NCBI GenBank assembly: GCA_964383905.1
Contig: CAYLJO010000321.1
Coordinates: forward strand, 1 to 5,602
DNA: 5,602 bases
Source of the DNA: CAYLJO01 sp964383905
GTDB taxonomy: Bacteria > Acidobacteriota > Blastocatellia > Pyrinomonadales > Pyrinomonadaceae
Direction: 5' to 3'
The notes under the pieces were generated by a model. It was not told the DNA's origin and searched no databases. It saw nothing but the letters and a program-made list of their open reading frames with translations. The position numbers were made by a program, and so were the translations under genes. Within the stretch, counting starts at the first letter, position 1; the number at the start of each line of letters is the position of its first letter. Shown piece by piece: positions 1 to 5,136 of the stretch.

Positions 1-52
1 CTCCGAAAACTAATGAAATGAGGGTCAACGTGATGAGGGCTCTTTTTCTCAT
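1..52 (-). CDS. Start of a divergent gene encoding an exported protein (partial)
   Basis: On the minus strand an ATG at 52-50 opens a frame that stays open to the left edge and reads MRKRALITLTLISLVFG. The sequence shows a short basic n-region (RKR) followed by a hydrophobic stretch, which is the layout of a Sec signal peptide or an N-terminal membrane anchor. A Shine-Dalgarno-like AAAGG lies at 64-60 on the minus strand, 7 nt before the ATG, and a good sigma70-like promoter lies further upstream at 184-156. Start, ribosome site and promoter together make a real gene likely although only 17 codons are visible. It is transcribed away from the large gene. Its function cannot be told; only export or membrane insertion is suggested. 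Confidence 0.6.
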   Translation of the reverse strand, partial: MRKRALITLTLISLVFG

Positions 53-59
53 GGCTCGA

Positions 60-64
60 CCTTT
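60..64 (-). promoter_or_regulatory. Ribosome binding site of the divergent gene
   Basis: Read on the minus strand the bases are AAAGG, 7 nt before the ATG at 52. This site is the main reason for choosing that start codon for the partial gene at the left edge. Confidence 0.5.
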
Positions 65-73
65 GGTGAAGAA

Positions 74-129
74 TTAACGTGAGGTTAACGAAGAGCGAGA
101 CCCTTAGAGGAGCTAGGCCCTTGTTAACG
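74..129. repeat. Three TTAACG boxes in the leader of the divergent gene
   Basis: TTAACG occurs at 74-79, 85-90 and 124-129. The first two start exactly 11 bp apart, about one helical turn. The second and third extend to the palindrome GTTAAC. A related AACGTGA is found at 27-33 and again at 76-82. The boxes lie downstream of the predicted minus-strand promoter, so they sit in the 5' untranslated part of the divergent gene, where a bound repressor could block transcription. A chance cluster in AT-rich DNA is a real alternative. Confidence 0.25.
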
Positions 130-155
130 GCGATGGGGATGGTAGGGGAAGACCC

Positions 156-184
156 TATATATCTCGGTTGCCAAAGGCTGTCAA
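156..184 (-). promoter_or_regulatory. Sigma70-like promoter for the divergent gene
   Basis: Read on the minus strand, a perfect -35 TTGACA (184-179) is followed by a 17-bp spacer and TATATA (161-156), a moderate -10. Transcription would start near 149, giving a leader of about 97 nt before the ATG at 52. The perfect -35 and ideal spacing are the strength of the call; the -10 lacks the conserved final T. Confidence 0.5.
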
Positions 185-265
185 GAAGAAATTTTATAAC
201 ATCTCGAAGGTGTTGACCCGGGCACATTTAAGGCCGATTTTTTCATCCCGGATTGAATGGCCATA

Positions 266-290
266 GCAGGTGTCTCAAAGTAATACCTGC
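266..290. repeat. Inverted repeat GCAGGT-N13-ACCTGC
   Basis: GCAGGT (266-271) and ACCTGC (285-290) are perfect 6-bp inverted arms separated by 13 bp, so the arm centres are 19 bp apart, nearly two helical turns. It lies between the two divergent promoters, about 100 bp upstream of each. That suits a dimeric regulator site better than a terminator, as no T-run follows. The regulator is unknown. Confidence 0.3.
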
Positions 291-318
291 AACACAACCA
301 CTATTTTAGCCACTTTGT

Positions 319-345
319 GTAGGGGTTTATCAACCCCCATCCTAC
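319..345. repeat. Inverted repeat GGGGTT-TATC-AACCCC with outer GTA/TAC arms
   Basis: GGGGTT (322-327) and AACCCC (332-337) form a perfect 6-bp dyad around a 4-nt centre. GTA (319-321) and TAC (343-345) can add an outer pairing with unpaired bases on the right side only. The dyad is centred about 98 bp upstream of the predicted start of the plus-strand transcript, a usual distance for an activator site. G-run/C-run palindromes of this kind are used by some response regulators, but no specific regulator can be named. Confidence 0.3.
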
Positions 346-391
346 TACCACATCTGGTGTCTTCAGAACATTTTTGTAACACTACCCGTCG

Positions 392-421
392 TTGACAGTC
401 GTACTTTCCCCTGTTTATTAT
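392..421 (+). promoter_or_regulatory. Sigma70-like promoter for the large modular gene
   Basis: A perfect -35 TTGACA (392-397) is followed by an 18-bp spacer and TATTAT (416-421), a 5/6 match to the -10 consensus. Transcription would begin near 428, leaving a leader of about 150 nt before the ATG at 581. It is the best promoter match on this strand of the intergenic region and the gene has no upstream neighbour in the same direction, so monocistronic expression is likely. Confidence 0.55.
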
Positions 422-443
422 TGGGGCGCTTCACACGCTAATC

Positions 444-507
444 GGTCAGTTATAGCAGCCATATGAGCGGCTGGAATAGCATCAGGTTGAGCGACAACTG
501 AAAGACC
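444..507 (+). promoter_or_regulatory. Potentially folded 5' leader of the large gene
   Basis: Nested pairing is possible. GGT (444-446) can pair with ACC (505-507), CAGTT (447-451) with AACTG (496-500), and CAGCC (456-460) with GGCTG (469-473), the last closing an 8-nt loop. This lies within the predicted transcript, upstream of the ribosome site. It does not match a riboswitch family I recognise; in particular the conserved core of the GEMM cyclic-di-GMP riboswitch is absent. It may be a chance fold. Confidence 0.2.
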
Positions 508-569
508 AAGTCACCCCTCAGTACGCCAAAAACGATCCGAGTCTTCCAGCCATTTGTAGGTTACATTCC

Positions 570-576
570 AGGAGAA
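570..576 (+). promoter_or_regulatory. Ribosome binding site fixing the start at 581
   Basis: AGGAGAA lies just before the ATG at 581, with 6 nt between GGAG and the start codon. A TTG at 578 directly precedes the ATG in frame, but it would sit only 3 nt from GGAG, so the ATG is the better start. Confidence 0.75.
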
Positions 577-580
577 ATTG

Positions 581-3500
581 ATGCTTCGCGGCGCCAACGC
601 TGAGCCTTTTGCCAAGCAGAAGCTTTCCCTCATTCTCGTCTCAGTGCTCTTCACCAATTGGCTCGCTCCGCTGGCCCAGGGAGCAAGTCGTCATGAGCCA
701 TCGGCCTCTCGCCGTGCTAGCCCTCACGCGCGCGCAAGCCATTCCAGCCAGATGCCGATTGATACTGGCCAAGGGCAGGCGGACTTTATCAGGCAGATCC
801 CATTGACGACGAATGACATCATCTATGACAAGCACTCGCAGATGCTCTATGCGAGCGTGCCGAGCGGCGCGGGCGGCGGCGGCAACAGCCTTACCGAGAT
901 CAATCCGGTGAGTGGGAGCATGGGTCGGTCGGTCTTTATCGGGAGTGAGCCGGGTAAACTGGCGATCTCCGATAACGGGCAGTATCTCTACGTATACCTT
1001 CAGGGGGCCGTCGCCATTCGTCGATTTGACATCGCCGCCCGTACGAGCGGGCTGCAATTTACCGTCAACGATCCTCAGTACAACTATGCATATACCGTTA
1101 CAGACATGGCGGTTGTGCCGGGTCAGCCTGAATCACTCGCGGTATCGGCGGGCATTGTCGCGATCTACGACAATGATGTTCGGCGGCCAACCATCGCGGG
1201 GAGCAGCTCGCCATTCAGCCCGTACATTAAATTTTCTGCTTCCGGCGACACGCTGTATGGCATCCCCAGTGTGGGCGTCCCTTCGAACCTGCAAAAATTC
1301 GCAGTCACCTCCGGCGGCGTGACGAGTACAAGTACCGTGCAGGTGAGTGGTGGCGGCGACTTTCGATTTGAAGGCGGCCGCCTCTATCTGCCGACCGGGC
1401 ATGTCTTGGATGCCAATTCCGGTAACCTCCTTGGAACTTTTCCGGACGTGGGCCCCGGCGCTTTGGTTGTCCCCGACTCGACAGTCGGCCGTGTTTACTT
1501 CCTGACAAACGGCATTCCGGGAGGTAATGGCACGCTGACTTTGAAAGCCTATGACATGAACACGTTTGTGCCCCTCGGCTCGCTCTCGATTTCGGGCGTT
1601 TCAGGTACGCCGACGAGCCTGGTCCGCTGGGGAGCCAATGGCCTGGCCTTCCGCACGGGCAACAATCCGTCCAGTAGCAACCCGAGTCCCAATGCCGATC
1701 AGCTTTATCTGATTCAAACCTCCCTGATCCCCTCGTCCGAACCGGTCCCGACGCCCACGCCAACGCCCAGTCCTACGCCGCCGCCAACGCCTTCGCCAAC
1801 GCCGGCCGTCAGCATCAGGCAGGTGGCACTGCCGTCGAACGAAATCATCTTTGACCCGAACAGGCAGATGCTCTATGCCAGTGTGCCGAGCATCGCGGGC
1901 ACTATCGGCAACAGCGTCACAGCCGTTAATCCGATGACCGCGACCATCGGGGCCTCGGTCTTCATTGGCAGCGAGCCGCGGAAGCTGGCTTTGACGGGTG
2001 ACGGCCACTACCTGTACGTCTCTCTTGATGGGGCCAATGCCGTGCGCCGCTTTGATTTGACCACTCGGATGGCCGGGTTGCAGTTTTCGATAGGGGGAGA
2101 CACTTTTAACGGGCCGTACTATGTTGCCAGCCTCGCGGCAATACCGGGTCATCCTGAGGCGGTCGCGGTTGCGAGACATGGTCCGCAGTACATTTATGAG
2201 GGTGTCGCGGTCTACGATGATGGCGTCCAGCGCCCAAAGACCACCGCCAACACGAGCGCCGAGACTGATAGCGTAGTGTCCGGCGACTCGGATACGACGC
2301 TCTACGGCATAGGAAACAATGACGGACGGCCACAAGTTTTCACGATCGATGCCAGCGGAGTCACCCTCACCAAAACCATCATAGTGCATGGCCGGCCTAA
2401 CGATATACGATTCGCCGCCGGTCTTATCTTTACGACAACCGGGGGCGTGATTGACCCCGGGTCAGGCACTATTAAGGGGACTTTTGCAGGCGTTGGCGAA
2501 GCGGCCTTGGTGGCGCCTGACCCCGCCAACGGGCGGGTTTTCTTCCTTACTCCAATAACGCAGAGCGGCCAGGCGGTGTTGCGCGCCTATGATCTGAACA
2601 CGTTCCTGCCGGTCGGATCGCTGACGATCCCGAATTTGATTGGCTCGCCGACGAGCCTGGTGCGCTGGGGAGCCAACGGGCTGGCGTTTCGGACAACCGG
2701 AAGCACAACCGGCTATAACAGTCCGACCGCCGCCGACGGCCAACTCTTTCTGATCCAAACCTCGCTCGTCAACGACCCTGTGCCGGTGCCGACGGCGACG
2801 CCCTCGCCGACCCCGATACCTTCGCCCTCGCCATTTCCGCTCGCGACTGAGGTTGATCAGATCCAGCTTGCTACCAATGATCTGGTCTCCGATCCGTCGG
2901 GGGGCAAACTCTACGCCAGCGTACCCGGCCGCGCGGGGATCAACGGCAACAGCATTACCACGATTGATCCCGCTGTCGGCGCTGTCGGCGCGTCGGTCTT
3001 CATCGGGAGCGAGCCGAACAGGCTGGCTTTGTCTGACAATGGGCAATACCTCTATGCGGGTCTCGACGGAGCCGGGGCGGTGCGCCGTTTCGATCTCGCG
3101 ACGCAGACTCCTGGGTTACAGTTCTCTCTGGCCACCGGCCAGGGTACGGGCTTGGCGATGGCCTTCGATCTCGCAGTGTTGCCGGGGCAGCCTCAGTCAG
3201 TCGCGGTTACGCGGCTAGGCGGCGTGGCGGTTTACGACAACGACGTGCAGAGGCCCAACGTGGCGAGCAGCCCGGATGGCCTTTCGTATATTAAGTTTTC
3301 CGCCTCCGCCGACATGCTCTACAGTTATGGAAGGGTCAACAGCACGATTAACGTGGAAAAAATAGCCATCACCTCACAGGGGGCGACCCTGGTCAGCCGA
3401 ATACCGGCCGGCGGAGGTGGTGATTTCCGGATCGCCAACGGTCGCATCTACATGCCGACCGGGGATGTCGTCAATACCCAGAGCGGGATGCTCGTCGGGA

Positions 3501-4909
3501 AATTCTCGGGCATCGGCTTCGGCAGCCTCGTAGCGCCGGATCCGGTAAACGGGCGTGTCTACTTCCTCAGTGGCCAGGATTATTTTGCGGGGGGGCCGGC
3601 CACGCTGACGCTCAAGGCATACGATATCAACACCTTCTTGTTGATTGGCTCGGTACAAATTCCGGGCGTTGGGGGGCCGCCAGGCAGCCTCGTGCGCTGG
3701 GGAGCGAACGGGCTGGCGTTTCGCACCGGCGTATCCCTATACGGAGGCCCCAACACCCCAAAGGGTAATCAGGTAATGCTGATTCGCACCGCGCTTGTCC
3801 CCTCGTCCGAGACGATACCCACGAAGGTTACGTTCAGCTCTCCTGCTTACAGCGTTAACGAAGCCGATGGCCGTGCGACGATTACGGTCTATCGCTCGGG
3901 TGAAAACTCCGCTCCGGCCACGGTGGACTACGCCACCTCGGACGGGACCGCTTCTCAAAGAAATAAATACATCACCTCGACCGGCACCCTTAGCTTCGCC
4001 CCCGGGGAAATCATGAAGACTTTCTCCATCCCCATTATCAATGAGGCTTATCCGGAAGGGAACCAGACCATCAACCTCACATTGAGTAATCCAACCGGGG
4101 CCACCTTAGGGGCCGCATCGACAGCCGTGCTGACCATTATCGATGACGATACGGCGCCTCCCTCCTCCAATCCGATCGACCAGCCGCAGTACTTTGTCCG
4201 CCAACACTATCTGGACTTCCTCAGCCGTGAGCCGGATCAAGGCGGGCTCAATTATTGGATCGGGCAGATTTTCCAGTGCGAGAGCAATGAATCCTGTCTC
4301 CTCTCTCGACGGATTGGCGTTTCCGCCGCCTATTTCACCTCAGCGGAGTTCCAGGAGACGGGCTACTTCGTCTATCGCTTTTACAAAGCCGCCTTGGGCC
4401 GGCAGCCAGGCTATGCGGAGTTCATGCCGGATCGCAGCCGGGTGGTGGGTGGCATAGATCTGGAAGCGAGCAAGACGTCGTATGCGAATCTGTTCGTCGA
4501 ACGAGCGGCCTTCGCCGCACAATATCCGAGCGCACTCACGCCGGGGCAGTATGTCGACGCATTGAATGGCAATACGGGAGGGTCATTAACGCAGGCGGAG
4601 CGGGATGCGCTAGTCAGCGGGTTGATGAATCAGACGGAGACGCGTGCGAGTGTGCTGAGGAAGGTGGTTGATAACCAGGCATTCCAGCGGAAGGAGTACA
4701 ACGCGGCCTTTGTGCTGATGCAGTACTTCGGCTATCTCAGGCGAGATCCGGACGCGGAAGGGTATAACTTCTGGTTGAAGATAATGAATGGACTGGACAA
4801 GAGCGCCTTCCAGGGGATGACCTGTGCCTTTATCACATCCTTTGAGTATCAGGACAGGTTCAGTCCGGTGAGGACGCACAGCAATGCGGATTGTGGTAAT
4901 GCACGTTGA
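581..4909 (+). CDS. Secreted modular protein: three tandem propeller-like repeats, Calx-beta, DUF4214
   Basis: This intact 1442-residue protein is probably exported by Sec. Its start has KQK followed by a hydrophobic run (about 15-30), with likely cleavage near residues 34-35 (LAQG/A). A Ser/Arg/His-rich stretch follows (36-57). Three related segments at about 66-383, 410-730 and 756-1073 carry the landmarks LYASVP, SVFIGSEP, RRFD, YD(N/D)xVxRP and SLVRWGANGLAFRT, typical of YVTN/lactonase-like beta-propellers. Pro/Thr/Ser-rich linkers separate them. Residues 1081-1190 form a Calx-beta domain (VNEADG, DYATSDGTAS, IIDDD), which binds calcium in characterised relatives. Residues 1201-1429 match the DUF4214 region. 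No C-terminal sorting signal or membrane anchor is seen. The protein has its own promoter and probably its own terminator. It is likely an extracellular binding or adhesion protein, but its ligand is unknown and no enzyme active site is recognised. The organisation resembles proteins common in Acidobacteriota, where from memory one propeller is usual and three are exceptional. Confidence 0.9.
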   Translation: MLRGANAEPFAKQKLSLILVSVLFTNWLAPLAQGASRHEPSASRRASPHARASHSSQMPIDTGQGQADFIRQIPLTTNDIIYDKHSQMLYASVPSGAGGGGNSLTEINPVSGSMGRSVFIGSEPGKLAISDNGQYLYVYLQGAVAIRRFDIAARTSGLQFTVNDPQYNYAYTVTDMAVVPGQPESLAVSAGIVAIYDNDVRRPTIAGSSSPFSPYIKFSASGDTLYGIPSVGVPSNLQKFAVTSGGVTSTSTVQVSGGGDFRFEGGRLYLPTGHVLDANSGNLLGTFPDVGPGALVVPDSTVGRVYFLTNGIPGGNGTLTLKAYDMNTFVPLGSLSISGVSGTPTSLVRWGANGLAFRTGNNPSSSNPSPNADQLYLIQTSLIPSSEPVPTPTPTPSPTPPPTPSPTPAVSIRQVALPSNEIIFDPNRQMLYASVPSIAGTIGNSVTAVNPMTATIGASVFIGSEPRKLALTGDGHYLYVSLDGANAVRRFDLTTRMAGLQFSIGGDTFNGPYYVASLAAIPGHPEAVAVARHGPQYIYEGVAVYDDGVQRPKTTANTSAETDSVVSGDSDTTLYGIGNNDGRPQVFTIDASGVTLTKTIIVHGRPNDIRFAAGLIFTTTGGVIDPGSGTIKGTFAGVGEAALVAPDPANGRVFFLTPITQSGQAVLRAYDLNTFLPVGSLTIPNLIGSPTSLVRWGANGLAFRTTGSTTGYNSPTAADGQLFLIQTSLVNDPVPVPTATPSPTPIPSPSPFPLATEVDQIQLATNDLVSDPSGGKLYASVPGRAGINGNSITTIDPAVGAVGASVFIGSEPNRLALSDNGQYLYAGLDGAGAVRRFDLATQTPGLQFSLATGQGTGLAMAFDLAVLPGQPQSVAVTRLGGVAVYDNDVQRPNVASSPDGLSYIKFSASADMLYSYGRVNSTINVEKIAITSQGATLVSRIPAGGGGDFRIANGRIYMPTGDVVNTQSGMLVGKFSGIGFGSLVAPDPVNGRVYFLSGQDYFAGGPATLTLKAYDINTFLLIGSVQIPGVGGPPGSLVRWGANGLAFRTGVSLYGGPNTPKGNQVMLIRTALVPSSETIPTKVTFSSPAYSVNEADGRATITVYRSGENSAPATVDYATSDGTASQRNKYITSTGTLSFAPGEIMKTFSIPIINEAYPEGNQTINLTLSNPTGATLGAASTAVLTIIDDDTAPPSSNPIDQPQYFVRQHYLDFLSREPDQGGLNYWIGQIFQCESNESCLLSRRIGVSAAYFTSAEFQETGYFVYRFYKAALGRQPGYAEFMPDRSRVVGGIDLEASKTSYANLFVERAAFAAQYPSALTPGQYVDALNGNTGGSLTQAERDALVSGLMNQTETRASVLRKVVDNQAFQRKEYNAAFVLMQYFGYLRRDPDAEGYNFWLKIMNGLDKSAFQGMTCAFITSFEYQDRFSPVRTHSNADCGNAR
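776..1729 (+). repeat. Propeller-like repeat copy 1 (residues 66-383)
   Basis: This is the first of three homologous segments. Landmarks are QMLYASVPS at 88-96, SVFIGSEP at 117-124, QYLYVYLQGAVAIRRFD at 134-150, VAIYDNDVRRP at 193-203, GRVYFL at 303-308, TLKAYDMNTF at 320-329 and SLVRWGANGLAFRT at 346-359. The regular alternation of short beta-strand-like phrases is what a beta-propeller would give. It is closer to copy 3 than to copy 2 in its second half (IKFSAS; GGGDFR; LTLKAYD). Confidence 0.75.
1742..1807 (+). repeat. Pro/Thr/Ser-rich linker 1 (microsatellite-like)
   Basis: Residues 388-409 are almost only Pro, Thr and Ser (PVPTPTPTPSPTPP and onward). The DNA is a degenerate array of ACGCC-type units, for example 'cgacgcccacgccaacgc'. 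Such linkers are stiff, extended spacers in secreted multidomain proteins and their copy number tends to vary by replication slippage. Confidence 0.8.
1808..2770 (+). repeat. Propeller-like repeat copy 2 (residues 410-730)
   Basis: Landmarks are QMLYASVPS at 429-437, SVFIGSEP at 459-466, NAVRRFDL at 486-493, GVAVYDDGVQRP at 541-552, NGRVFFL at 650-656, LRAYDLNTF at 667-675 and SLVRWGANGLAFRT at 692-705. It is the most divergent copy in its middle: it carries extra residues before GVAVYDD (RHGPQYIYE) and lacks the IKFSAS and GGGDFR phrases shared by copies 1 and 3. Confidence 0.75.
2777..2845 (+). repeat. Pro/Thr/Ser-rich linker 2
   Basis: Residues 733-755 read PVPVPTATPSPTPIP and onward, ending with a PSPFPLA phrase. 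It separates propeller copies 2 and 3 and is less regular at the DNA level than linker 1. No equivalent SPTP array follows copy 3, where a short PSSETIP leads directly into the Calx-beta domain. Confidence 0.75.
2846..3799 (+). repeat. Propeller-like repeat copy 3 (residues 756-1073)
   Basis: Landmarks are KLYASVPG at 776-783, SVFIGSEP at 805-812, GAVRRFDL at 832-839, GVAVYDNDVQRP at 881-892, YIKFSASADMLYS at 903-915, GGGGDFR at 944-950, NGRVYFL at 990-996, TLKAYDINTF at 1010-1019 and SLVRWGANGLAFRT at 1036-1049. It is a mosaic: the first half resembles copy 2 (GASVFIGSEP, AVRRFDL, VQRP) while much of the second half resembles copy 1 (IKFSAS, GGGDFR, LTLKAYD). Confidence 0.75.
3821..4150 (+). 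other. Calx-beta domain (residues 1081-1190 of the large protein)
   Basis: The segment runs from TKVTFSSPAYSVNEADG through TVDYATSDGTAS, TLSFAPGE, KTFSIPI and LTLSNPTGA to the closing VLTIIDDD. These are the hallmark strands of Calx-beta (about 100-110 residues), first known from sodium-calcium exchangers and common in bacterial surface proteins. The acidic residues near the start (E1094, D1096) and the IIDDD end match the usual calcium-site positions. Calcium binding here is inferred from the family. Confidence 0.85.
4181..4867 (+). other. DUF4214 region (residues 1201-1429 of the large protein)
   Basis: Recognisable phrases are FVRQHYLDFLSREPD at 1205-1219, the GGLNYW that follows, VSAAYFTSAEFQETGY at 1247-1262, YRFYKAALGRQP at 1265-1276 and QYVDALNGN at 1323-1331. 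The last third has AFVLMQYFGYLRRDPD at 1376-1391 with GYNFW after it, then the closing AFITSFEYQDRF. The repeat of a 'FLxREPDxxGLNYW' phrase and a 'YLRRDPDxEGYNFW' phrase suggests two DUF4214 units. It is helical in character, found at the C-terminus of many exported bacterial proteins, and of unknown function. Cysteines are at 1233 and 1239 (spacing suited to a local disulfide), 1415 and 1438. Confidence 0.8.
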
Positions 4910-4959
4910 GCGGGCACACGGCATGTAATGGAGTACCTGCTCATTAGATGTTAGGGCCA

Positions 4960-5010
4960 AAGAGAAAGGGTCACCTGATAAGAGGGGGGTCAGGTGGCCT
5001 CTTGCTTATT
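4960..5010 (+). terminator. Hairpin terminator candidate after the large gene
   Basis: GGTCACCTGA (4969-4978) pairs with TCAGGTGGCC (4990-4999), a 10-bp stem with one G-U pair around an 11-nt loop rich in G. AAGAG (4960-4964) could pair with CTCTT (4999-5003) as an alternative or extension. A weak T-rich tail (cttgcttatt) follows, with no strong T-run, so intrinsic termination may be inefficient. It lies 51-94 bp beyond the stop of the large gene. Its right arm contains the stop codon of the minus-strand pentapeptide remnant. Confidence 0.5.
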
Positions 5011-5136
5011 ATGCCACTCCATCACTGCCCCAGCGAACAGCGCCCCTTCAAGAGCAGCACTCGAGAAGATCGCTTCTGTCAAATCAGCCCCTCTGAAATC
5101 GCAGGTCTTAACATTAGCATTTGCAAAAGAAATGCT
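4990..5136 (-). pseudogene. C-terminal remnant of a pentapeptide-repeat protein
   Basis: Read on the minus strand from 5136 to the TGA at 4992-4990 the frame gives 48 residues. They include ANANVKTCDFRGADL, TEAIF, SSAAL, EGALF and AGAVM, then EWHNKQEAT and the stop. Eight five-residue units with central F, V or L can be aligned, equal to about two coils of the right-handed quadrilateral beta-helix of this family. There is no start codon or ribosome site: the frame is closed upstream by the TAG at 5139-5137, itself the stop of the permease remnant. The 5' part of the gene is therefore missing. The original target cannot be told. Only the family assignment is secure. Confidence 0.75.

Larger units (their letters stand above)
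53..580. other. Divergent intergenic region (528 bp), no protein gene seen
   Basis: No credible coding frame is visible between the two divergent starts. The stretch is more AT-rich than the flanking coding DNA. It holds a promoter for each direction (minus 156-184, plus 392-421), three TTAACG boxes (74-79, 85-90, 124-129), two inverted repeats (266-290 and 319-345) and a potentially folded leader (444-507). A 12-codon frame MSGWNSIRLSDN (463-501) lies in the leader of the large gene but has no ribosome site. The length and density of dyads suggest regulated, divergent transcription; this is inference. Confidence 0.6.

Noticed and set aside
192..198. TATAAA-like box on the minus strand as a second promoter
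   Set aside because: No good -35 is found 16-18 bp upstream of it, while TTGACA/TATATA just downstream fits well.
213..241. TTGACC (213-218) as a plus-strand -35 element
   Set aside because: No acceptable -10 lies 16-18 bp downstream, and the TTGACA/TATTAT pair at 392-421 is far better.
578..580. TTG as start of the large gene
   Set aside because: It is in frame directly before the ATG at 581, but the distance to GGAG would be only 3 nt; the ATG has proper spacing.
428..580. Known riboswitch or cyclic-di-GMP aptamer in the leader
   Set aside because: The conserved cores of common riboswitch classes, including GEMM, are not seen.
1601..2389. Minus-strand open frame of 262 codons opposite propeller copies 1 and 2
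   Set aside because: Its translation is Arg-, Gly- and His-rich low complexity with no motif, and it is antisense to a clearly coding, conserved frame. It is a shadow of GC-rich coding DNA, as are the other antisense frames up to 4960.
581..4909. Enzymatic lactonase role for the propeller repeats
   Set aside because: The similarity is to the general repeat pattern only; no catalytic residues of a lactonase can be recognised, so only a binding role is considered.
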